Positions 45,397-54,732 of a stretch of DNA of 64,000 bases are shown piece by piece (positions within the stretch are counted from its first letter, which is position 1; every line of letters begins with the position of its first letter). The notes below the pieces were generated by a model. It searched no databases, was not told the DNA's origin, and was given only the letters and a program-made list of their open reading frames with translations. Source of the stretch: Pseudomonas putida (GTDB taxonomy: Bacteria > Pseudomonadota > Gammaproteobacteria > Pseudomonadales > Pseudomonadaceae); contig NZ_JANHKS010000003.1 of NCBI RefSeq assembly GCF_028682175.1, positions 202,214 through 266,213 of the forward strand. The letters are read 5' to 3'. Position numbers and translations under genes: made by a program.

Positions 45397-46362
45397 TCAG
45401 GCGGGTTGTCGTCGCAGATCTTTACGGGTTTCGGCCGTTTGCAGGGCCAGGCGGGTCGGCAGGCCTTCCATGTCGCCGCGGCTCTGGACCGCCTGGCTGC
45501 CGATCCAGTTGCCACGGGCAGTGGCCTGGGCGAAGTCGAGGTTTTCCAGCAGGGCGCTGATGACGCCCACGGCAAAGCCGTCGCCTGCGCCTACGGTGTC
45601 TACGACCTTGGCCACCGGCACGCCGGGCACGAAGGCTTCGTTCAACTGGGTGCGGTAGTACGCGCCCTTGGCGCCGAGCTTGATGACCACCGCTTCCACG
45701 CCCATGTCCAGATAGAACCGGGCGATCTCGGACGGGGTGTCGAAGCCTGTGAGCAGCTCGCCTTCGGCCAGGCCCGGCATCACCCAATGGGCCAGGCCCG
45801 CCAGGCGGTTGACTTCGCGGATCATGGTCGCCTGATCCGGCCACAGCGAGGGGCGCAGGTTGGGATCGAACGACACGCTGCGCCCGGCATCGCGCATTTG
45901 CGTCATCAAGACGTGGGACAGCTCGCGGCAGGTGGGCGAGAGCGCCGCCGGAATCCCGGTGGCGTGCAAGTGACGGGCCTTGAGCAGGTCAGGGACGATG
46001 TCATTCACCGACAAGTGGCTGGCCGCCGAGCCACGGCGGAAGTACTCGACCACAGGGTCGGCGCCTTCAAGCTCAAGGGATTTGAACTGGAAGCCGGTCG
46101 GATGCGCAGGGTCCACTGTCACATGGCGGCAGTCGACGCCTTCCTGTTCCAGGCTCTGGGTGACGAAACGGCCCATCGAATCGTTACCGACCCGGCTCAG
46201 CCAGGCGACGTTGAAACCCAGCCGGGACAGGCCGATGGCGACGTTGCTGTCGGCGCCGGCAATGCGCTTCTCATAGTGGCGGACCGCAGCCAGATCGCCG
46301 GGCTGTTCGGCCACCAGCATGGTCATGGTTTCGCCGAAGGAAAGGATGTCGATCTCAGACAT
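45397..46362 (-). CDS. kguK: 2-ketogluconate kinase
   Basis: 321 residues, PfkB-type sugar kinase. It phosphorylates 2-ketogluconate to 2-keto-6-phosphogluconate in the cytosol. The N-terminal GGADSNVA-like segment reads [16 protein letters not shown]. The catalytic anion-hole motif [12 protein letters not shown] has the general-base Asp. Its start overlaps the end of kguE by 8 bp. Confidence 0.93.
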   Translation of the reverse strand: MSEIDILSFGETMTMLVAEQPGDLAAVRHYEKRIAGADSNVAIGLSRLGFNVAWLSRVGNDSMGRFVTQSLEQEGVDCRHVTVDPAHPTGFQFKSLELEGADPVVEYFRRGSAASHLSVNDIVPDLLKARHLHATGIPAALSPTCRELSHVLMTQMRDAGRSVSFDPNLRPSLWPDQATMIREVNRLAGLAHWVMPGLAEGELLTGFDTPSEIARFYLDMGVEAVVIKLGAKGAYYRTQLNEAFVPGVPVAKVVDTVGAGDGFAVGVISALLENLDFAQATARGNWIGSQAVQSRGDMEGLPTRLALQTAETRKDLRRQPA

Positions 46363-47152
46363 GGCTCAGCGCCTCCGGGGCATGTTCAAGCCTGGCCTGG
46401 CCGAGGCGGGCGAGGGTGTCGGCCTGGGCGCGGGTGACGTCCAGCAGGTTTTCGCCCTGCAAGGGGTATTCGACAGCACGGGGCACACCGACCGGCATGT
46501 GTTGAAGCAACTGCTCCCACTGCTGCAGATCGGCCTCGCGGGGCGGCACGGCGATCAGCTTGCCGCTGGCATTGCGCGACACGGCCTTGCAATGCAGGTA
46601 TTCGACATGGCGCCCCAGGTGCTGCGCGGCCTCGCTTGCGGACTGCTCCTGCCACATCCAGTTGCCGATATCGAAAGTCATGCCGATGGGCATTTGCAGG
46701 GCGTCGATCCGCGCGAAGAACTGCCTGAAGGGTTCGATGCGGCCGCCTTGGGGCGTCTGGTCGTTCTCCACCAGCAAATGCACATCGTAACGGGCCAGGC
46801 GCTCGGCCAGCGCCGCGACGTCACTGTCTTCGGTGAAATGCCCAAGGGAAACCTTGAGCCAGGCGGCGCCACAGGCAGTGGCCCGTTGCAGGGTGGTTTC
46901 CAGTTCAGGATCGTGCTGGTGTTGCCCCGCAAGCCACAGCTCCAGCGGCGCCGAGTACAGGCACTCAAGGCCCTGGTCGCGGATGGCCTGGGCCAGCGTT
47001 GGCAGGTCTTCGCCCACCAGGAGTTCTTCGCGCACCTCGATGCGCGTGACGCCTGCGGCCGCCAGGACGGGAATGAAACTGGCCTGGCCGATCTGGCGAA
47101 CGTAGTCGGCACCGTAGGCGCCCAGGCTGATGGCAACGGGGAATCGGTTCAT
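46355..47152 (-). CDS. kguE: Sugar phosphate isomerase/epimerase-like protein KguE
   Basis: 265 residues, xylose-isomerase-type TIM barrel. [20 protein letters not shown] opens the barrel. Likely metal ligands are Glu in LLVENDQTP, Asp/His in [15 protein letters not shown] and His in YLHCKAV. First gene of kguEKTD. Its precise step in 2-ketogluconate use is not established. A PtxS operator lies 14 bp upstream of the start codon. Confidence 0.88.
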   Translation of the reverse strand: MNRFPVAISLGAYGADYVRQIGQASFIPVLAAAGVTRIEVREELLVGEDLPTLAQAIRDQGLECLYSAPLELWLAGQHQHDPELETTLQRATACGAAWLKVSLGHFTEDSDVAALAERLARYDVHLLVENDQTPQGGRIEPFRQFFARIDALQMPIGMTFDIGNWMWQEQSASEAAQHLGRHVEYLHCKAVSRNASGKLIAVPPREADLQQWEQLLQHMPVGVPRAVEYPLQGENLLDVTRAQADTLARLGQARLEHAPEALSHV

Positions 47153-47165
47153 TGTTATTGTCCTC

Positions 47166-47179
47166 TGAAACCGGTTTCA
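47166..47179. promoter_or_regulatory. PtxS operator at kguE
   Basis: TGAAACCGGTTTCA, the perfect 14-bp palindrome known as the PtxS-binding site. It sits just before kguE and would block the kgu promoter until 2-ketogluconate is bound. Confidence 0.93.
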
Positions 47180-47259
47180 TTTTTGTTCGAGCTAGGGTGC
47201 CCGATGGAAGTTCTTCACATCAGCAGGTTTGCGGACCTGCGGTCGCTAAAGGGATAGGT

Positions 47260-48282
47260 TCAGGGTCGCTGTCGTGTCGAGCCGCGCACGATCAGTTGCG
47301 CTGGAAAGTCATACAGACGCACCGGCTCCTGATCGCCACGCAGGCGGTCGAGCAAGCATTGGAAGGCGGTGACGCCGATGTCGTGGGTGGGTTGGGCCAG
47401 CGAGGTGATGCCGCTGCCCACCAGCGGGTACCAGTCCAGTTCATCGAGGGCGATCAGGCCAATGTCGTCGAACAGGCGGCAGCCCAGTTCGTGCAGCTGG
47501 CGGGTGGTGCTCAGGGTAGCCACGCCGTTGGCGGTAAACAGCGCCTTGTGGCCGTGGCTGCGCTGGGCGAGGAATTCGCGCAGTTGCTCGCGCAGCTGCT
47601 CGCCGGTCTCGCGGACCTGGCCGCGCAAATTCGGACGCTGAGCGATGCCAGCCTTGAACGCTTCGACGCGCTCGATGCGGGAACTGGTGCCGTCCTGAGG
47701 TTCGGTGACCATGAGGATGTCGCCGAAGCCCTGTTCCTGCAGGTGATCGAGGGCCTGGTTGACTGCCGCGACGTTGTTCAGGCCGACCAGATCGCTCTGC
47801 AACTGATCGACCTTGCGGTCCACCAGCACCATCGGCAGTTCTTCGTGCAGCTCGCGCAGTTCGTCCAGGTGATGGCCGAGGGTGTTCACGATCAGGCCTT
47901 CGATGTTGTACGAACGCAGCGCGGCAAGGTGCAGGCGCTCCTGTTCGTCATCGCGGTCGGTGTTGCACACCACCAGGCTGTAGCCGTGCTTGCGGCAGGC
48001 GGTTTCGACGCCGTGCATCACGGCAATGGAGTAGGGGTTGCGGATGTCGGCCACCAGCATCCCGATCAGCCGCGTGCGCCCACGCTTGAGGCCACGGGCC
48101 ATCTGGTTGGGGCGATAGCCGAGGGTGTCGATGGCCTGCTCGATGCGTTGGGCGATGGCCTGGGACAGCAACTGGCGGTCTTCGCCGATGAAGCGCGAGA
48201 CGCTGGCCTTGGAGACGCCGGCCAGGTCAGCCACGTCATTCATGGTGACGCGCGAGCGCGTCGATGTCGGAATACTGTTCAC
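47260..48282 (-). CDS. ptxS: LacI-type repressor PtxS
   Basis: 340 residues from GTG 48282, the known PtxS length; the frame open to 48675 runs through a REP element. The helix-turn-helix is VTMNDVADLAGVSKASVSRF. The hinge is RPNQMARGLKRGRTRLIGML. The periplasmic-binding-like effector domain follows, with GLIALDELDWYPLVGSGITS. It represses kgu and itself and is released by 2-ketogluconate. Operators flank it on both sides. Confidence 0.95.
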   Translation of the reverse strand: MNSIPTSTRSRVTMNDVADLAGVSKASVSRFIGEDRQLLSQAIAQRIEQAIDTLGYRPNQMARGLKRGRTRLIGMLVADIRNPYSIAVMHGVETACRKHGYSLVVCNTDRDDEQERLHLAALRSYNIEGLIVNTLGHHLDELRELHEELPMVLVDRKVDQLQSDLVGLNNVAAVNQALDHLQEQGFGDILMVTEPQDGTSSRIERVEAFKAGIAQRPNLRGQVRETGEQLREQLREFLAQRSHGHKALFTANGVATLSTTRQLHELGCRLFDDIGLIALDELDWYPLVGSGITSLAQPTHDIGVTAFQCLLDRLRGDQEPVRLYDFPAQLIVRGSTRQRP

Positions 48283-48339
48283 GGCCTGACCCTTATTGGA
48301 TTTATCAGCAGGCTTTCTTTCGCAGAGCGTGCGTTGCTC

Positions 48340-48353
48340 TGAAACCGGTTTCA
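48340..48353. promoter_or_regulatory. PtxS operator at ptxS
   Basis: A second exact TGAAACCGGTTTCA, 57 bp upstream of the ptxS start codon, fitting autoregulation. The first copy is at 47166-47179, so the two are about 1.17 kb apart and could support looping. Confidence 0.93.
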
Positions 48354-48438
48354 GGAAACACCAAAGCGCGAGAATCGTCAACACAAGATCGGATGAAAGG
48401 TGGGCATCCCCATCACAAATCCCATGACCACATTGGCC

Positions 48439-48510
48439 CCCGTAGCAGCACGGCTTGCCGGCGGGAGCGATCTTGAGGACGCCCCCGCCGGCAAGCCGTG
48501 CTGCTACGGG
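48439..48510. repeat. REP inverted pair (GTAGCAGC class)
   Basis: GTAGCAGCACGGCTTGCCGG and its complement around a 15-bp spacer (ATCTTGAGGACGC). Short-spacer form of the class. Confidence 0.9.
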
Positions 48511-48550
48511 GTTCTGTGGTGAACCCAAATGCTGCGAGCACCCCTGCCTT

Positions 48551-48618
48551 GCAGGAGCGCGCTTGCCCGGGATTGCGACCTCGAAAACGCCCCCGCCGGC
48601 AAGCCATGCTGCTACGGG
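48551..48618. repeat. Hybrid REP pair (GCGCGC left, GTAGCAGC right)
   Basis: Left arm GCAGGAGCGCGCTTGCCCGG belongs to the GGAGCGCGC class. Right arm GCCGGCAAGCCATGCTGCTA belongs to the GTAGCAGC class. The two halves are of different families. Confidence 0.8.
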
Positions 48619-48699
48619 TTTTGTGGTGAACACCTGTTGCCATGGCCCGGCCATATCTGCATGCTGCAATTTCATTTGTGTTACAGGACCTTTCTGCGC

Positions 48700-49833
48700 A
48701 TGCCTGCCGCCCGAGATGCCGATTCAGCCTCCCGCCGTTCGGCGACCGTCCTAAGCCTGTGCCTGCCCAGTGACGTCCTGTTGTACCTGCTGTTGCCGAT
48801 GAACACCGATGCATTCGGTATCACCCTGGCCGAAGCGGGGATACTGCTGGCAGCCAACCGCCTGGTGCGGATTTTCGGCTACAGCTACGTGGTGCGGTTC
48901 TACGCAAGATTCGGCGACCGCCCGACCGTGATGCTGGCGGCCACGGTGTCGGCCCTGTGCGCGTTCGGCAATTCGTTCATCACCGGTTTCTGGTGGTTGC
49001 TGATCCTGCGCCTGGGCTGGGGCCTGACCTTTGGCGCGCTGAACCTCTCAACCCAGGCGCTGGCCACATCCGAGGCCGGTGGTGCGGCGCGCAGGTCCGG
49101 CACATCGCGGGCGATCATCGCCATAGGCCCGATGCTGGCCTTGCCCATCGGCGCCTTGATAAGCCTGCATTACGGCCCGCGAGTGATTTTCCTGATTCTG
49201 GCGTTCTTCTCCCTGGCGGCGATACTGGTTGCCAAAGGCCTGCCCAATATTCCCCATGCAATGCCCACCGCAGGAGGGCGCCGCTTCAAGGCGCCGGACA
49301 GCGTGGCGATCTGGTCCTTCATCGAAGGCGTGGCGCTGGACGGGCTGTTCATCTTCGGCCTGTCTTTGCAGGCGCAATCGGTATTGGGCGGCAACGCGGT
49401 GTTCATTGCCGGGGTGCTGCTGGCGCTGCGCTATGCCTCGGAAATGCTGCTCAGTCCCCTCGGCGGACGTGCGGCGGCCAGTTACGGCGCGGTGCGGATG
49501 CTGGTGGTGTTCTCCGCGCTGACCACGCTTGCGCTGACGGCCTTCGGCTTTCACTGGCTGATCCTCGGCGCAGGTGGGGTGCTGATCCTGCGGGCGTTGC
49601 AGTTGCCCCTGGTGACCACCCTCGTAGCCGAGCGCAATCCGGGTGCGGCTCGGGTGCAGGCGCTGGCAGGCAATGCGGTGTGGCGCGACATCGGTGCCGG
49701 AGTCGGGCCGCTGCTGGCCGGGATCCTGCTGCCTGTGGCATCGCCGGTGTGGGTGTACGGCCTGGCGGGCCTTGCGGTGGTGGTCAGCGCCCTGGTGTGC
49801 AGCCGCTACAAGCCTCGGCAATTGCCTGCATGA
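48700..49833 (+). CDS. MFS transporter
   Basis: 377 residues from ATG 48700 (AGGA upstream); ATG 48661 is an alternative. About eleven or twelve hydrophobic helices are visible. The loop between TM2 and TM3 reads RFGDRPTVMLAATVS, a degenerate MFS motif A. The second half repeats it weakly (PLGGRAAASYGAVRMLV). A drug-efflux or metabolite-export role is possible but the substrate is unknown. It is divergent from ptxS. Confidence 0.82.
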   Translation: MPAARDADSASRRSATVLSLCLPSDVLLYLLLPMNTDAFGITLAEAGILLAANRLVRIFGYSYVVRFYARFGDRPTVMLAATVSALCAFGNSFITGFWWLLILRLGWGLTFGALNLSTQALATSEAGGAARRSGTSRAIIAIGPMLALPIGALISLHYGPRVIFLILAFFSLAAILVAKGLPNIPHAMPTAGGRRFKAPDSVAIWSFIEGVALDGLFIFGLSLQAQSVLGGNAVFIAGVLLALRYASEMLLSPLGGRAAASYGAVRMLVVFSALTTLALTAFGFHWLILGAGGVLILRALQLPLVTTLVAERNPGAARVQALAGNAVWRDIGAGVGPLLAGILLPVASPVWVYGLAGLAVVVSALVCSRYKPRQLPA

Positions 49834-50049
49834 GGCGCGCGATACACATTCTCTTACATACCGTTGGGCCAAAAATCCGATAAATCAGGGGCTTGCATGC
49901 AACCTCTGAGGCTATTTGCCATCTGATGGTCATTCTTCATACGGACATAAAGCTTGGCTAGGCTGCATCTCGCTAGCTGATCGCCAGTTCACAGGGACGT
50001 TGCACAGGACACACATGCCCCTCACGCATCATCAGAACTCCAGGCCGAC

Positions 50050-50730
50050 ATGACCTTTTTCAAATCCTCCGTTCTCTCCCTGGCACGCCAGCGTTTTGCC
50101 TATTTCTTCCTGCCGATCATGCTGGTTTGCTCGGCAGTGTTCTGGTTCGTGGCAGGCAAGGGCGTGCACGCCGAACCCAAGAACGGCACCCAGACCCTGG
50201 TCTTCCTGCGCCACGCAGAAAAGCCGGCCATGGGCCTGGGGCAGCTCAACTGCCAGGGTTTGAACCGCGCTATCGACCTCTCCACGGTGCTGCCGAACAC
50301 CTTCGGCAAGGCTGACTTCATCTTCGCCGCCAACCCCAGTCGCCACGTGGAAGAAGGTGAGGGCGATCACTCCTACAGCTACCTGCGACCCTTGATGACC
50401 GTCGGCCCGAGCGCCATCAAATTGGGCCTGCCAGTGAACATCGACTTCGCCGCCAACGACACCAGCGACCTGGCCGACGAATTCATGCGCGACAAATACC
50501 ACGACGCCACCATCTACACCGCCTGGTCCCACGGCTACCTGCCCGAGCTGATCAACAAGGTCGCCGAGGAAGCCTCCGGCAAACGCCTGAAGCTGGTCGA
50601 CGACTGGACCGGCGATGACTTCGACTCCGTGCTGGTGCTCACCCTGAAGTGGAACAACGGCAAGGCCACGTTGCAGTACGAGAACTACAAGCAGAATCTC
50701 AACGACGGCGCGGTTGGGTGTCCGACCTGA
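50050..50730 (+). CDS. Membrane-anchored histidine phosphatase family protein
   Basis: 226 residues. One N-terminal membrane helix (FLPIMLVCSAVFWFVAG) precedes the catalytic RHAEKP motif with His 55, typical of the histidine phosphatase superfamily (branch 1). The sequence then diverges (LGQLNCQGLNRAIDL, AANPSRHVEEGEGDHSYSYL). A second His near residue 160 (AWSHGYLPELI) may be the distal catalytic His. The active domain is predicted in the periplasm. The substrate is unknown. Confidence 0.75.
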   Translation: MTFFKSSVLSLARQRFAYFFLPIMLVCSAVFWFVAGKGVHAEPKNGTQTLVFLRHAEKPAMGLGQLNCQGLNRAIDLSTVLPNTFGKADFIFAANPSRHVEEGEGDHSYSYLRPLMTVGPSAIKLGLPVNIDFAANDTSDLADEFMRDKYHDATIYTAWSHGYLPELINKVAEEASGKRLKLVDDWTGDDFDSVLVLTLKWNNGKATLQYENYKQNLNDGAVGCPT

Positions 50731-50761
50731 TCCTTGACATTGCGAAGGTTCTGCATCGCGA

Positions 50762-50886
50762 CGCCGGCAAGCCGGACTGCTACGGGGTGTCTGTGGTTGT
50801 ATGCCTGACCTCGAACCTGTAGGAGCGCGCTTGCCCGCGACGGCGTCCTTGAGACCGCCCCCGCCGGCAAGCCGTGCTGCTACGGG
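50762..50886. repeat. REP cluster: one half element and one hybrid pair
   Basis: A lone right half is at 50762-50786 (GCCGGCAAGCCGGACTGCTA). A hybrid pair is at 50817-50886, with left arm TGTAGGAGCGCGCTTGCCCG and right arm of the GTAGCAGC class. This repeats the hybrid design seen at 48551-48618. Confidence 0.85.
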
Positions 50887-50949
50887 TTTTGTGTAAACCT
50901 GCAAAGTGCGTTAGCGTTCGGTCGGTCCCTATCTTGCCCGGCCTTATCG

Positions 50950-51870
50950 ATGTCAGCACTCATCGCACCCCACGCCACGCGCCTCTTACCCTTCATTACC
51001 CCCTTCGACTGGCCACGCATGCTCGCCTTCTTCGCCGGGCGTGCAACCGCCGGGGTCGAGGCCATTGTTGGCGGCGAGTACCGGCGCAATATCGACTACA
51101 AAGGGCATTTCGGCTGGTTGTCGGTGACGCTGGCGCCCGAGGGCAATCACCTGGTCGCGACCTTGCACGGTGAGGTCAGCGCTTACATTGATGAGCTGAT
51201 TGCGCCGATTTCCCATATGTTCGACCTGTATGCCCAGCCGGGGCAGATCGATGCCGATCTGTCGGCAGACCCCTGGCTGGCGTCGTTGGTCAAGCTGCGG
51301 CCTGGGTTGCGGGTGCCGGGGGCGTTTTCCGGTTTCGAGCTGGTGGTGCGCACCATTGTCGGCCAGCAGGTCAGCGTCAAGGGCGCGACCACCATTGTCG
51401 GGCGGCTGGTACAGCGGGCAGGGACCCAGGTGGCGGACGATCCGCTCGATCCGCTGGCCTGGCGTTTCCCCACACCGCAGGCGCTGGCGCAGGTCAACCT
51501 GGACAAGATCGGTATGCCCGGCAAGCGCGTGCAAACCCTGCAACGCCTGGCGGCAGCGGTGGCCAGTGGCGAGCTGTGCCTGGACGCCGCCCATGGCGAC
51601 ACCAGCGAGCTGCGCCAGCAATTGCTGGCCATGCCCGGCATCGGCCCATGGACCGTGGAATACATCGCCATGCGCGCCTGGCGCGACCCCGATGCCTGGC
51701 CTGCGTCGGATCTGGTGCTGATGAACCTCATGACCGGCCAGGACCCGACCCTCACCAGGCTTGCGCTGCACAAGGCCCGGGCCGAAGCCTGGCGGCCGTG
51801 GCGTGCGTACGCGGCGTTGCATATCTGGAATTCGGCGGCGGACGTGGCGGGCAAGGCCAAGGGCGGCTGA
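50950..51870 (+). CDS. alkA: DNA-3-methyladenine glycosylase II
   Basis: 306 residues. It removes 3-methyladenine and other alkylated bases. The N-terminal domain (FDWPRMLAFFAGRATAGVEA, DYKGHFGWLSVTL) matches AlkA, which in the adaptive response of E. coli is induced by Ada. The helix-hairpin-helix MPGIGPWTVEYIAMRAWRDP is followed by the catalytic Asp 254 in WPASDLVLM. No Ada domain is fused. It probably shares a transcript with ogt, 83 bp downstream. Confidence 0.94.
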   Translation: MSALIAPHATRLLPFITPFDWPRMLAFFAGRATAGVEAIVGGEYRRNIDYKGHFGWLSVTLAPEGNHLVATLHGEVSAYIDELIAPISHMFDLYAQPGQIDADLSADPWLASLVKLRPGLRVPGAFSGFELVVRTIVGQQVSVKGATTIVGRLVQRAGTQVADDPLDPLAWRFPTPQALAQVNLDKIGMPGKRVQTLQRLAAAVASGELCLDAAHGDTSELRQQLLAMPGIGPWTVEYIAMRAWRDPDAWPASDLVLMNLMTGQDPTLTRLALHKARAEAWRPWRAYAALHIWNSAADVAGKAKGG

Positions 51871-51953
51871 CACGAATTAGACCGCAAGAACTGGATGGTA
51901 CTGCGCGCCGGCGCGGTTAACATGGGCTCATCGTCAAGCGCAGGAGCCTTGCC

Positions 51954-52475
51954 ATGAACTTCACCTACCGCTTCATCGACTCTCCGGTCGGCCAGTTGAA
52001 ACTGGTGGCCAAGGGGCCGCGTCTGGCGGCCATTCTCTGGGAGCACGAACGGCCCAATCGGGTGTTGCTCGGCCCCATGGCCGAGGCAGAGAGCAGCGAA
52101 ATCCTGGACCGTGCCCAACAGCAACTGGCCGAATATTTTGCCGGCACCCGCGATCGTTTCGAGCTGGATCTGGAATTTCACGGCACCGAGTTCCAGAAAA
52201 AGGTCTGGCATGCACTGCTGACCATCCCGTTCGGCCAGACCCGCAGCTACCTCGACATCGCCACCCAGATCGGCAATCCGGCGGCCGTGCGTGCGGTGGG
52301 CGCGGCCAACGGCAAGAATCCGATTTCCATCGTCGCGCCCTGTCATCGGGTGATCGGCAGTTCCGGTTCGCTCACAGGATTCGCCGGAGGGCTTGAGGCC
52401 AAGGCCTTGCTTCTGACGTTGGAAGGCTGTCTGCCCCGTGCACTCCGACAAGCAGTTCAGGCATCGCTGTTCTAG
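51954..52475 (+). CDS. ogt: Methylated-DNA--protein-cysteine methyltransferase
   Basis: 173 residues. It repairs O6-methylguanine by moving the methyl group to its own Cys 130 (PCHRVIGSSGSLTGFAGG). The DNA-recognition helix is RSYLDIATQIGNPAAVRAVG, and the Asn hinge is in NGKNPIS. It lacks an Ada N-terminal domain, so it is the Ogt type. AGGAG upstream supports ATG 51954. Confidence 0.95.
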   Translation: MNFTYRFIDSPVGQLKLVAKGPRLAAILWEHERPNRVLLGPMAEAESSEILDRAQQQLAEYFAGTRDRFELDLEFHGTEFQKKVWHALLTIPFGQTRSYLDIATQIGNPAAVRAVGAANGKNPISIVAPCHRVIGSSGSLTGFAGGLEAKALLLTLEGCLPRALRQAVQASLF

Positions 52476-52529
52476 ACTGCCTGCTCGCACAACTTTCGCA
52501 TAATCACAGCGCTATCAATGGAGATGAAC

Positions 52530-53333
52530 ATGCCTGCTTCTGCCAAAACCTTTCGTGACCTGCACCACCAAACCACGGTTCTGCGTCTGCCCAACGTCTG
52601 GGATGCCGGCAGCGCGCGGCTGGTGGAAAGCCTGGGGGCCAAGGCGGTGGCGACCACCAGCGCCGGTGTCGCCTGGAGCCAGGGCTATGCCGATGGCCGG
52701 GTGTTTCCCGTGGACGTTGCCGTCAACGTGGCGCAGAGCATCGCTCGGGTGATCAAGGTGCCGCTGTCGGTGGACATCGAAAACGGCTACTCCGACGAGC
52801 CGCTGACCGTCGCCCAGAACATCAAGCGGGTGCTGGATGTGGGCGCGGTGGGCATCAATCTCGAGGACGGCCCGGACGCGCCTGAGTTGCTGGCGCGCAA
52901 GATCGAGGCGATCAAGGACATGGCGGCGCGCAGCGGCCTGGACGTGTTCATCAACGCGCGCACGGATGTGTATCTGGCGAGTCTTGTGAGTGAAGAATTG
53001 CGAGTCGAGGAGACGCTCAAGCGCGGGCGCTTGTACCGCGAGGCCGGGGCCGATGGGTTGTTTGTGGCGGCAGTGACCGATCTGGAGCAGATCAAGGCCA
53101 TCGTTGCGGGAGTGGACATGCCGATCAACGTGCTGGCCCGGCCTGGACTGCCGTCGGCCGATGAGTTGGCGAAATTGGGCGTGCATCGGCTGAGTGCCGG
53201 TTCGAGCATGGTGCTCAATCTCTGGGGACAGGCTGAAGAGCTGGCGCGGGGGTTTCTGGAAGAGGGCGCGTCCGATGCCGTGACCCACAGCAGCATGGGT
53301 TACAACCAGGTGCAGGCGCTGTTCGGGCATTGA
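52530..53333 (+). CDS. Isocitrate lyase/PEP mutase family protein
   Basis: 267 residues. The start at 52530 has GGAG 6 nt upstream. The TIM-barrel signature reads VWDAGSARLVESLGAKAVAT, VDIENGYSD (metal-binding Asp and Glu) and INARTDVYL. The isocitrate-lyase catalytic KKCGH is absent, as expected for the small non-lyase group that includes 2,3-dimethylmalate lyase, oxaloacetate decarboxylase and PEP mutase relatives. The substrate is unknown. It lies 54 bp after ogt with no clear functional link. Confidence 0.85.
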   Translation: MPASAKTFRDLHHQTTVLRLPNVWDAGSARLVESLGAKAVATTSAGVAWSQGYADGRVFPVDVAVNVAQSIARVIKVPLSVDIENGYSDEPLTVAQNIKRVLDVGAVGINLEDGPDAPELLARKIEAIKDMAARSGLDVFINARTDVYLASLVSEELRVEETLKRGRLYREAGADGLFVAAVTDLEQIKAIVAGVDMPINVLARPGLPSADELAKLGVHRLSAGSSMVLNLWGQAEELARGFLEEGASDAVTHSSMGYNQVQALFGH

Positions 53334-53340
53334 TGTCTTT

Positions 53341-53428
53341 GTAGGAGCGGGCTTGCCCGCGATAGCGATCTGTCTGCAACATCGCCGTCGCCTGACACGA
53401 CGCCGTCGCGGGCAAGCGCGCTCCTACA
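53341..53428. repeat. REP inverted pair (GTAGGAGCG class)
   Basis: Left arm GTAGGAGCGGGCTTGCCCGC and right arm GGGCAAGCGCGCTCCTAC; the right arm has CGCGC where the left has CGGGC. Confidence 0.88.
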
Positions 53429-53467
53429 AGGTTCAGGGCGTTCCCGTGGTGGCGGCCGTGAGGACGT

Positions 53468-53593
53468 CCCCGCCGGCAAGCCGCGCTGCTACGGGTTTGG
53501 TGTGAACACAGAACTCGCGAACACCTCGCCCTCGTAGCAGCCGGGCTTGCCCGCGGGGGCGATCTTGAGAACGCCGACGCCCGCAAGCCGTGC
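53468..53593. repeat. REP halves (GTAGCAGC class)
   Basis: A right half at 53468-53494 (CCCGCCGGCAAGCCGCGCTG-like) and a left half with degraded partner at 53533-53593. The partner ends in GCAAGCCGTGCGCCG, without the GCTAC end, just beyond the monooxygenase gene. Confidence 0.75.
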
Positions 53594-53599
53594 GCCGTT

Positions 53600-54637
53600 T
53601 CAACGAAACGCCGGCACCACGTGCTTGATGAACAACTCCAGGGATTTCTTCTTCTCGGCGTGGGGCAGGCTGTTGTCGCACCAGAAGCTGAACTCGTCGA
53701 CGCCCAGTTCCTGGTAGTACTTGATGCGCGGGATGATTTCTTCGGGCGTGCCGATCATCGCGGTCTTGTGCAGGCTGTCCAGGGAGAATTCCGGACGTTC
53801 GGCGAACTTCTCTTCCGGGCTCGGCGCAAGGAAGCCATTGACCGGCGTGGTCTTGTTGCCAAACCAGGCATCAAAGGTGCGGTAAAACTTCGCGATGGCC
53901 CGTGCGCCGACTTTCCAGCCTTCCGGGTCGTTCTCGGCATGCACGTGGGTGTGGCGCAGCACCATCAGCTGCGGGCGCGGCACGCCAGGGTTGTTCGCCA
54001 GTGCGGCTTCGAACTTGTTCTTCAGATCGACGACTTCTTCATCGCCCTTCATCAACGGCGTGACCATCACGTTGCAGCCATTGGCCACCGCGAAGTTGTG
54101 AGAGTCCGGGTCGCGGGCAGCGATCCACATCGGCGGGGTCTTGACCGGCTTCGGCACGCTGGTGGAAGTCGGGAATTTCCAGATTTCACCGTCGTGGGCG
54201 TGGTCGCCTTGCCACAGCGCCTTGACCACCGGCACCATTTCGCGCAACGCCTTGCCGCCTTCGGATGCCGGCATGCCGCCGGCCATGCGGTCGAATTCGA
54301 CCTGGTAAGCGCCCCGGGCCAGGCCCACTTCCATACGACCGTTACTGATCACATCCAGCAGCGCGCATTCACCGGCTACCCGGAGCGGGTGCCAGAACGG
54401 CGCGATGATGGTGCCCGCGCCCAGGTGAATGGTGCTGGTCTTGCCGGCCAGGTACGCCAGCAGCGGCATCGGGCTTGGGGAAATGGTGTATTCCATGGCG
54501 TGGTGTTCGCCGATCCACACGGTGCTGAAGCCGCCTTGTTCGGCCATCAGCGTCAGTTCGGTCAGGTCTTCGAACAGCTGGCGGTGGCTGACAGACTCAT
54601 CCCAGCGTTCCATGTGAACGAACAACGAAAATTTCAT
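53600..54637 (-). CDS. LLM-class flavin-dependent monooxygenase
   Basis: 345 residues, luciferase-like TIM barrel that uses reduced FMN supplied by a partner reductase. MKFSLFVHMERWDES opens strand 1; STVWIGEHHAMEY, HLGAGTIIAPFWHPLRVAGE and GRMEVGLARGAYQVEFDRM are family signatures. The substrate is unknown. A separate copy of the TGGNATACCRTAAKA motif sits 43 bp upstream, so it has its own promoter although the flavin reductase is next door on the same strand. Confidence 0.9.
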   Translation of the reverse strand: MKFSLFVHMERWDESVSHRQLFEDLTELTLMAEQGGFSTVWIGEHHAMEYTISPSPMPLLAYLAGKTSTIHLGAGTIIAPFWHPLRVAGECALLDVISNGRMEVGLARGAYQVEFDRMAGGMPASEGGKALREMVPVVKALWQGDHAHDGEIWKFPTSTSVPKPVKTPPMWIAARDPDSHNFAVANGCNVMVTPLMKGDEEVVDLKNKFEAALANNPGVPRPQLMVLRHTHVHAENDPEGWKVGARAIAKFYRTFDAWFGNKTTPVNGFLAPSPEEKFAERPEFSLDSLHKTAMIGTPEEIIPRIKYYQELGVDEFSFWCDNSLPHAEKKKSLELFIKHVVPAFR

Positions 54638-54679
54638 GACGCTTACCTCGGATTGTTCTTACCGCGCTGCGGTGTTTTT

Positions 54680-54694
54680 CGGTATACCGTAATA
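54680..54694 (+). promoter_or_regulatory. GGTATACC motif, site A (monooxygenase)
   Basis: CGGTATACCGTAATA. The core CGGTATACCG is a perfect palindrome. It is located between the monooxygenase start (54637) and the flavin reductase stop (54733). Confidence 0.7.
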
Positions 54695-54732
54695 GAGAGC
54701 AGCTACAAGCTTCAAGCTGCAAGTCACGAGCT

